NCBI GenBank assembly: GCA_039199225.1 | Contig: JBCCSZ010000062.1 | Coordinates: forward strand, 1-28,363 | DNA from: JBCCSZ01 sp039199225 | GTDB lineage: Bacteria; Bacteroidota; Bacteroidia; Chitinophagales; Saprospiraceae | Length of the DNA stretch: 28,363 nt | Reading direction: 5' to 3' | In this document: piece after piece, positions 23,304 to 28,363 of the stretch | Numbering within the stretch: position 1 is the first letter of the stretch | Layout of the letters: the number at the start of each line of letters is the position of its first letter | The notes under the pieces: model-generated | What the model was told of the DNA's origin: nothing | What the model saw: only the letters and a program-made list of their open reading frames with translations | Database searches by the model: none | Made by a program: the position numbers and the translations under genes

Positions 23304-24953
23304 TCAGGCTTTGGGTACTTCCAGAATGGAGTTGTGTTCTCCGGAATGGGAAGATTTTGGATTGTTCGGATCGAGTACCCAAATGCCATCGACCACGAAT
23401 TTGTATTGATAGGTGCCTGGTTCAATATTCAAGTGACAAACCCACTCGCCATTGATGCGGCGGAAAGGGTGCGCATGCATGTTCCAACCATTGAAGTCTC
23501 CGGCTACAGCCAGATAGTTGGCGTTGTAATGGCCATCCAAACGGAAGGTCACATTTCCTTTTACATTCCCTTTGAGCTGCAAATAATTCTGGCGGACCAT
23601 TCCTCTGGAAGGATCAATGGCCAGGGTTTTTTCAAAGTGTTTAATGGCTTCAGATTGCTTGCGGCAAAACAGACAGGCTCTGGCGTAATTCTCCTGTGCA
23701 TCTGCCGATTCGGGATAAGCCTTGGCATTGAGTTCGAAAACCCGGCATGCCAACCAAGGCAGCCCATATTGCTCCAACCAGGTGCCAATGACGTCGATCT
23801 GCTCTTCGTTGAGAATAGCCGTGTTGTGGTGTGTTCTTTCTTCGTTGAGCAGTGGCTCGATGGCTTTATCGAAATTGCGTTCGCGGAGTAGGGAAAGCAA
23901 CAACTTTTGCTGTGGTGCTTCGTAGCTGTATACATCCAACCAAAAGTCTGAAATATCGTGTTGCTCAAAACAAAGGTTGGCCAGGCGCTTACCCAATCCA
24001 AAACCATTGATGCTGTTGGTAAAGAAAACCATTCCCCTACCCGTTTTGGCCGAGATCATAAACAAGCTGGACGACCAATTGTGTACACCCCACTGCCAGT
24101 AATAGTCCTGACTTTCGGTGCGCAAAATGCCAATCCCCAAGCCCCAGTAATTCAAACTCTCATCCTGTGGCGAGCGGACGTCGACGACGAAAGGCTCTAG
24201 CATACCCTCGCCAATGAGTCCTGGCTGGTCTTTTTCCCGCAATAGTGCAGACAACAAGCGACTGTAGTCCTGGGCCGTTGTTTGCATGGAGTAAGCTACA
24301 TTGGGATAATCGGGCTTGTAGCGAGGCAGTATCCGATCGATGGCGTCGTGTGATAAAGCATATTGTCCTTCAAATCGATCTTGCCACACATAGCTGGTAT
24401 GCGTCATGCCCAGCGGCTCAAAAACCAATTCTTCCATCCACTCGTTGATGGACCGCTCGGTGATGTCTTCGATGACCCGCATCAGGTAAAAGTAGCCTTC
24501 ACCAGAGTACAGTAATTTTTCACCCGGATCGTGTACAAAGTTGAGCTGCGCACCACCAATGTTGGGCAGGCCGGTCGTATGACTCAATACCATGCGGGTC
24601 GTGATGAGCTTGTGACGCTCGTCGTGCTGTAGCCCCGGATGCGGCCCGTAGAGGTAAAGCGGACGGTCCAGATCGAGGATGCCTCTTTCGACCATTTTTA
24701 AAACGGCGTATGCAAACACGGGCTTCCCTAGAGAGCCGGCACAAAATACCGTTTGCTCATCGAAAGTCTCCTGCGTCTCAACAGACTTGACGCCAAGGGC
24801 TCCACTACGAATGATACCTTTAGCATCAAAGAAGGCGTAGGATACACCTGGCACGCCAGCCTCCGCCATGATCTTGGTCAGGCGGCTTTCCAAATCCTGG
24901 GGAAGCTCCAATGCTTCATTGGCGACCAACTGCTCGATGTTGATTCGTTCCAT
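23304..24953 (-). CDS. Beta-lactamase-fold serine hydrolase fused to TPR and glycogen-binding (CBM48/AMPK-beta-like) domains
   Basis: 549 residues. Residues about 15-370 are a class C beta-lactamase/esterase-type domain with S74-L-G-K77 (SxxK), Y149-S-G (the YxN place, as in esterases) and SHTTGLPN, a common family element. Residues about 385-455 look like two TPR-type helical pairs (ENYARACLFCRKQSEAIKHF, EKTLAIDPSRGM). The last 89 residues (461-549) form an E-set glycogen-binding domain: VTFRLDGHYNANYLAVAGDF, NGWNMHAHPF, EWVCHLNIEPGTYQYKFVVDG, IWVLDPNNP. There is no signal peptide, so it is not a secreted penicillin-binding enzyme; cytoplasmic members include esterases and acyltransferases such as LovD. 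It is the first gene of the cluster. A role in putting acyl groups on, or taking them off, alpha-glucan is inference. Confidence 0.85.
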   Translation of the reverse strand: MERINIEQLVANEALELPQDLESRLTKIMAEAGVPGVSYAFFDAKGIIRSGALGVKSVETQETFDEQTVFCAGSLGKPVFAYAVLKMVERGILDLDRPLYLYGPHPGLQHDERHKLITTRMVLSHTTGLPNIGGAQLNFVHDPGEKLLYSGEGYFYLMRVIEDITERSINEWMEELVFEPLGMTHTSYVWQDRFEGQYALSHDAIDRILPRYKPDYPNVAYSMQTTAQDYSRLLSALLREKDQPGLIGEGMLEPFVVDVRSPQDESLNYWGLGIGILRTESQDYYWQWGVHNWSSSLFMISAKTGRGMVFFTNSINGFGLGKRLANLCFEQHDISDFWLDVYSYEAPQQKLLLSLLRERNFDKAIEPLLNEERTHHNTAILNEEQIDVIGTWLEQYGLPWLACRVFELNAKAYPESADAQENYARACLFCRKQSEAIKHFEKTLAIDPSRGMVRQNYLQLKGNVKGNVTFRLDGHYNANYLAVAGDFNGWNMHAHPFRRINGEWVCHLNIEPGTYQYKFVVDGIWVLDPNNPKSSHSGEHNSILEVPKA

Positions 24954-25112
24954 TGCTATGTAAAATTTTGAAATTTGCGAATGATAATGGGTAGCGTCAG
25001 TTATATGAGGCTGCCCAAACGACTTTAGGCTGTACCGAGGGATACAGCAAAGTGGCTCCGTAGAGAGCCGCTAAAACCAGTAAAACAAAATGCTTATTGC
25101 TAGAAGTGCGTT
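24954..25112 (-). other. Gap upstream of the cluster, with small inverted repeats
   Basis: The 159 nt between the AraC stop and the first cluster gene hold AGTGGCTC-N6-GAGCCGCT (25051-25072, one G-T pair) and CTGTA-N8-TACAG (25030-25047). The first could end AraC transcription weakly; in the minus direction it is followed by TTTG. I saw no TTG/TAnnTTTG promoter. A run of hydrophobic codons without a standard start is described in the findings. Confidence 0.35.
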
Positions 25113-26240
25113 CTAATTCCCGCCTAGGAATTCGCGGGGTGAAATGCCGGCGATGCTTTTGAAAGCGCGGTTGAAGGTGGCCTTAGAGTTGAAGCCACAA
25201 TCCATGGCAATCGCCAAAAGGCTCAAGTGCTTATTTTCCGGCTGTCGGGCAGCCGCTTTGAATTCTCGGACCCGGTAATCATTGATCAGCTGGTTGAAAT
25301 TTTTCTCAAAACCAGCATTGATGACCTGCGACAATACATTCGGACTGATATTGATCTGAGCAGCCATATCGCTGAGGGTCAACTTGGAGTCCAAATAGAT
25401 TTTATCCTCTTCCAGTAGAGCCAATACCTTCTGCTTGGCTGTTTCGAGGGCATCGTCCGGTAAAATGCTCTTTTTTTCCGGCGGTACAACCTGCGTAGGC
25501 TTAAACTTCAGGTAAATCACCTGTGGCTGATTGTAAGCACTGAGGCTGACCACATAGATGATCACAGAAAGCAATACATATTCCCACCAGTTTTGAGTGT
25601 AGGTCAGATTGTATCCCAAGCTGCTGATGCCGTAGAAAACCCAGGAAATCGTGATGCCTGAGATGGCCAGAAAAAGATATTTTTTGTACCAGGCCAAATC
25701 CAATTGTTCTGTATTGGAGAATTCGGATTCCAGCCAATCTCTGTATTCATTGTAATAGCGCACGGACCACAACAGGTAAATGTAGTTTGACAAAAGGCAC
25801 AACAAACCAAAGAACAGTGGGATGTGGTACGTCAAGTGAACCTGTGAGACCCAGTGTTGTACAAACGACTTGCCCTGCGCAAATACGCTGAGGTGGTAAG
25901 TCAAGTAGATCACGTAAGGCAACAAGTGCCATAGGTGTTTTTTATGAAATCTGAAATCCGTATTTGTCTGACTTTTCAGGTAGAAAAAAATCATCGGCCC
26001 AATGATCAGTCCTATGTGAAAGGGAAAGAACAGCAGTTCGTTCCACATGACTGTGGACCCCATAAAACTGAGCATAAAAGGCAGAATTTGAATGGCGAGT
26101 GCCGATAGCAAAAAGCCCATCAGCAGGTCGGAGAGACGTTTGTTTTTCACCGCTCGAAAGAGAAAGATGAGTCCAAACAATACTCCCTGAAACACCCCGA
26201 AAAACAGCGTGACGGAATATATGTTAAAACTTATGTCCAT
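25113..26240 (-). CDS. AraC-family regulator with N-terminal seven-helix membrane domain
   Basis: About 375 residues from the ATG at 26240 (MDISFNIYSVTLFFGVFQ), chosen because proteins of this type usually start so; an upstream ATG at 26270 would add ten residues. The N-terminal ~240 residues have seven hydrophobic helices (for example LLMGFLLSALAIQILPFMLS, MIFFYLKS, LFFGLLCLLSNYIYLLWS, YVLLSVIIYVVSLS). The C-terminal ~100 residues are an AraC-type double helix-turn-helix (LTLSDMAAQINISPNVLSQV, then LLAIAMDCGFNSKATFNRAF and GISPREF). The architecture is a membrane-bound sensor-regulator common in Bacteroidota. Same strand and directly upstream of the glucan/condensation cluster, so it is a candidate regulator. 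The ligand is unknown. Confidence 0.85.
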   Translation of the reverse strand: MDISFNIYSVTLFFGVFQGVLFGLIFLFRAVKNKRLSDLLMGFLLSALAIQILPFMLSFMGSTVMWNELLFFPFHIGLIIGPMIFFYLKSQTNTDFRFHKKHLWHLLPYVIYLTYHLSVFAQGKSFVQHWVSQVHLTYHIPLFFGLLCLLSNYIYLLWSVRYYNEYRDWLESEFSNTEQLDLAWYKKYLFLAISGITISWVFYGISSLGYNLTYTQNWWEYVLLSVIIYVVSLSAYNQPQVIYLKFKPTQVVPPEKKSILPDDALETAKQKVLALLEEDKIYLDSKLTLSDMAAQINISPNVLSQVINAGFEKNFNQLINDYRVREFKAAARQPENKHLSLLAIAMDCGFNSKATFNRAFKSIAGISPREFLGGN

Positions 26241-26489
26241 TGCGAATACCATTGCAATCGACGCTCGCAACCTATGCGTTGGAGGCCGACCTGAGTTTTA
26301 ATCAAATCATCGGGTTGAGTGCTAACTCAAAATTTGAACAAGATCTTTAGAAAATTGTTGAAGGGCAGTTTTTATTTAACAAGGTCGATGGACAATGCAC
26401 GGCCACCAAAAAGCCCAAAGCAGTATTTGAATAAGGGCTCAACGGCTCTCAAAAAAGGGCTTTTTGGTTGGCTCGTGGATTATCTGGAC
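26241..26489. other. Intergenic gap with inverted repeats
   Basis: No convincing gene in this ~250-nt gap. A 77-codon + strand frame (26319-26552) is low in quality and runs into the next gene. TTGAGT-N4-ACTCAA (26315-26330) is a small palindrome that could be an operator upstream of the AraC gene. CCAAAAAGCCC (26406-26416) and GGGCTTTTTGG (26457-26467) are perfect 11-bp inverted repeats 40 nt apart. In the minus direction the second arm ends in a T-run, so this could be a long-loop terminator for the head-GIN gene. Confidence 0.4.
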
Positions 26490-27440
26490 TCATGTTTTTG
26501 GAAACAGCGGAACCGGACTTTCGTAAGTGTCCTCTCCAATGACAAACAATAGCTTACGGAATAGCAAGAAAGCATTCTCGTGGTAGACCTTCGTACCGAC
26601 CGGCAATTCCTCTAGTCGCTTTTGGCCGGATTCGAAAGGAACCCCGTAGCTAAAAGGATTGGAAGAAGGGCCTTTGACGAAGATGTCAACCTCCCGGCTG
26701 CTGTTGTTGTACAATTCGATACTCACATAGGTCAGTTCCGATTTTTCTGTGTGTTTGACCTTCTGGGCTGCCCCTTCCTTGGGTTGAGACAAGGTCTGGT
26801 TCGTCTTTTTGACTTCCACTTTTTGTGGATTGCCGTGGTAGACGACCTCTCCATACTTGGAAACAGCTCCTTTGACGGAATGAAGAGCAGTCAGTTCGGC
26901 GGTGGCTTCTCCCCAAATGGATAGCTGTACCTTGCGAGCGACCAGGTCTTTGGCATGTGTATGGCCAATTTCTGATCCCAGGCTGAACAGCTCCACTTTG
27001 CCATCGAGGGTAACATCTGCGTTGTGGTTCAACAAGCGGAAAGCAGAAGTTTCCAACTGATGGACCCGGTACTTACCTCCCCCGACAGCCGTTTCCAGGC
27101 GTTCGAGAAATGCTGTACCAATCTTCAGTCGTAGTTGCTGCGAGGGACGAATATCTGCTGTTGCACGCAAGATCAACTTATTGCCATTGTGCTTTAGTTC
27201 GATGTGATTCAGCAAATTGTCGTCACCTGTAATTTCCACATGTGGCATACTCTGACAGAGTATCTCGACATCGGCAAAGGGGATTTCCACCTTTAGATTC
27301 GTAAATAATTCGGTGGAGCGTACTTGCGTCTCCACCTGTCCATTCCCTTCGATCTGTGCAAAGCCAGTCTGACCAGCCAATAACAACAGTATCCAGAAGG
27401 AAAAACGTAAGAACTTTTGATTCAAAATTAATAGCACCAT
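26490..27440 (-). CDS. Head-GIN-domain (DUF2807-like) exported protein
   Basis: 316 residues with a signal peptide (FSFWILLLLAGQTGFAQ). Residues about 30-215 look like the head-GIN/DUF2807 type of repetitive beta-helix: GNGQVETQVRSTELFTNLKV, VEITGDDNLLNHIEL, LILRATADIRPSQQLRLKIG, then short beta turns (LNHNADVTLDGKVELFSLGS, VQLSIWGEATAELTAL). The second part (about 225-316) is a separate small domain (TYVSIELYNNSSREVDIFVK, GPSSNPFSYGVPFESGQKR, ending DTYESPVPLFPKT) that I do not recognise. The family is common in Bacteroidota envelopes and has no clear function. It is downstream of the outer-membrane barrel gene, with a perfect inverted repeat in the gap between them. Confidence 0.65.
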   Translation of the reverse strand: MVLLILNQKFLRFSFWILLLLAGQTGFAQIEGNGQVETQVRSTELFTNLKVEIPFADVEILCQSMPHVEITGDDNLLNHIELKHNGNKLILRATADIRPSQQLRLKIGTAFLERLETAVGGGKYRVHQLETSAFRLLNHNADVTLDGKVELFSLGSEIGHTHAKDLVARKVQLSIWGEATAELTALHSVKGAVSKYGEVVYHGNPQKVEVKKTNQTLSQPKEGAAQKVKHTEKSELTYVSIELYNNSSREVDIFVKGPSSNPFSYGVPFESGQKRLEELPVGTKVYHENAFLLFRKLLFVIGEDTYESPVPLFPKT

Positions 27441-27462
27441 AGGTTAAGTAATTTGACGGAAT

Positions 27463-27498
27463 TTTTAATAAGCCATTTTCTTAAGAGCTTATTAAAAA
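27463..27498. repeat. Perfect 12-bp inverted repeat between barrel and head-GIN genes
   Basis: TTTTTAATAAGC (27463-27474) and GCTTATTAAAAA (27487-27498) form a perfect stem with a 12-nt loop, and GACGG/CCGTC (27456-27460, 27506-27510) can extend it past an internal loop. It lies 20 nt after the barrel-gene stop and 15 nt before the next ATG. Being A/T rich at the base and lacking a T-run beyond the stem, it may be an mRNA structure or a weak two-way terminator. Confidence 0.5.
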
Positions 27499-27518
27499 CC
27501 TTGCTCCGTCGCTTGGTT

Positions 27519-28363
27519 TTATTTACCAATTCTATCTTGTTCGCTCGAACTGGCCGTTTCTCGTTCCCGACTTCTTTTCACCTTCGAATTACCAAAATTG
27601 TAGCTCATTGAAACGCTGAGGCCACGGCTTTCAAAAGTATCTAAGGAGTTGAAACGAACATTTCCGAAATCAGCATTGCGTTCAAACTGGTTGGTCTTGA
27701 AAACGTCGGTCACCCCAACCTTGACAAAGCCCTTGCCCTTGAGAAGGCGCTTGCCAACGCTGACATTGACTCCTCCATTGGCTCCATTTTCGAAAATGAT
27801 GCTTCGGGACCTGGAATTGAAAAATCCGGAGATTTCGAGCGACCAGTCATCCACCTGGAATGTTTGGCTTAAGAAACTGTTGAGTCCCCACTGGTTGAAG
27901 CTCAGTTCTTCTCCACCCACTTTGTCGTCAAAGAGGTTGGCATAAACACCTACCCAGAGGTAGCCGCCCCACCAGTCGGTAATTTCTGTCGGCGCACTGA
28001 AGTTGAAATTCAGGTTGTCTTGTCGGTTAATGTTCTCCTTGGTGTTGGTGATCGTCCGACCATCTTGAAAGCTGATGTCGCTGATCAAATCATTGGTATA
28101 GGAGTACGAAGCCGAGATGTTTACAGCCTGGAATAGGATGTAGGTCAGCTCAAAGCTATTGGAATATTGCGGTGACAAAAATGGGTTGCCCCGAGTAATC
28201 GTATAGGGATCGTCGTAAAAAAGAAACGGATTGAGGTCACTGTAATAAGGACGGAAAATGCGTCGGCTGTAAGAAAAGCGCAGCTTGTGGGCCGGGCTGA
28301 TTTTATAGGTGACAAACAGGGACGGAAAAAGATTGAAATAAGTGGTGTCCGGCCTGAGAATTT
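27519..28363 (-). CDS. Outer-membrane beta-barrel protein (TonB-receptor-like), C-terminal part, cut by window edge
   Basis: The frame is open from the window edge to the stop at 27519, about 280 residues with no start; the internal Met near 28178 is not the true start. It opens with FNLFPSLFVTYKISPAHKLR and FSYSRRIFRPYYSDLNPFLF, then YDDPYTITRGNPFLSPQYSN and SFELTYILFQ. That is the typical late-barrel signature of the Bacteroidota outer-membrane beta-barrel family related to TonB-dependent receptors. Alternating aromatic strands follow. After a strand-like GLSVSMSYNFGN there is a charged tail (VKRSRERETASSSEQDRIGK). The N-terminal carboxypeptidase-like and plug regions, if present, lie outside the window, so no substrate can be proposed. 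Confidence 0.85.
   Translation of the reverse strand, partial: ILRPDTTYFNLFPSLFVTYKISPAHKLRFSYSRRIFRPYYSDLNPFLFYDDPYTITRGNPFLSPQYSNSFELTYILFQAVNISASYSYTNDLISDISFQDGRTITNTKENINRQDNLNFNFSAPTEITDWWGGYLWVGVYANLFDDKVGGEELSFNQWGLNSFLSQTFQVDDWSLEISGFFNSRSRSIIFENGANGGVNVSVGKRLLKGKGFVKVGVTDVFKTNQFERNADFGNVRFNSLDTFESRGLSVSMSYNFGNSKVKRSRERETASSSEQDRIGK

Noticed and set aside
26319..26552. 77-codon + strand frame in the AraC/head-GIN gap
   Set aside because: Lys/Arg-rich, low-complexity reading that runs into the head-GIN gene and includes inverted-repeat arms; no start context or family pattern.

Overview
The window reads as a chromosomal contig of a Gram-negative Bacteroidota bacterium, most like a Saprospiraceae-type lineage. 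The grounds are an LptD-type LPS assembly protein, a head-GIN-domain protein, an outer-membrane barrel of the Bacteroidota TonB-receptor-like type, membrane-anchored AraC regulation, and promoters of the Bacteroidota form (TTG, 19-20 nt, TAnnTTTG). No RNA gene, CRISPR array, insertion sequence or phage gene was found.

Layout. (1) 1-7069 is an envelope block: an outward-facing lptD on + and, divergent from it on -, a cell-wall amidase, an MCE/MlaD lipid-transport protein, a methyltransferase and a DUF4139/MuiA-like protein cut by the window edge. The amidase carries an unusual repeat-derived linker and two G-quadruplex motifs on its template strand. (2) 7075-12700 (-) holds a YciI-like lipoprotein, a small membrane protein, an ABC exporter with a nearly leaderless promoter, three tandem Uma2-family nuclease-like paralogues, and a secreted LolA-like/NTF2-like fusion. 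(3) 12827-15016 (+) is a secreted M1 aminopeptidase whose terminator lies inside the 3' end of the next, convergent gene.

(4) 15094-24953 (-) is the most interesting region. One tightly packed set of genes encodes, in transcription order, a beta-lactamase-fold serine hydrolase fused to TPR and glycogen-binding (CBM48/AMPK-beta-like) domains, a GH13 alpha-glucan hydrolase, a GT5 glycogen synthase, a free-standing NRPS condensation-type domain, a PAPS sulfotransferase and a SyrP/AsnO-like Fe(II)/2-oxoglutarate oxygenase. After a gap with two hairpins comes a type II thioesterase. Alpha-glucan enzymes and peptide/acyl tailoring enzymes in one unit, without any NRPS or PKS module, is not a combination I recognise. 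The working hypothesis is a pathway for an acylated and/or sulfated alpha-glucan or glycoconjugate, or a trans-acting tailoring set for an assembly line elsewhere in the genome. (5) 25113-28363 (-) has a 7TM-AraC regulator (a candidate controller of the cluster), a head-GIN-domain protein and the C-terminal part of an outer-membrane beta-barrel protein cut by the window edge.

All functions are assigned by reading motifs in the sequence. No database search was run.
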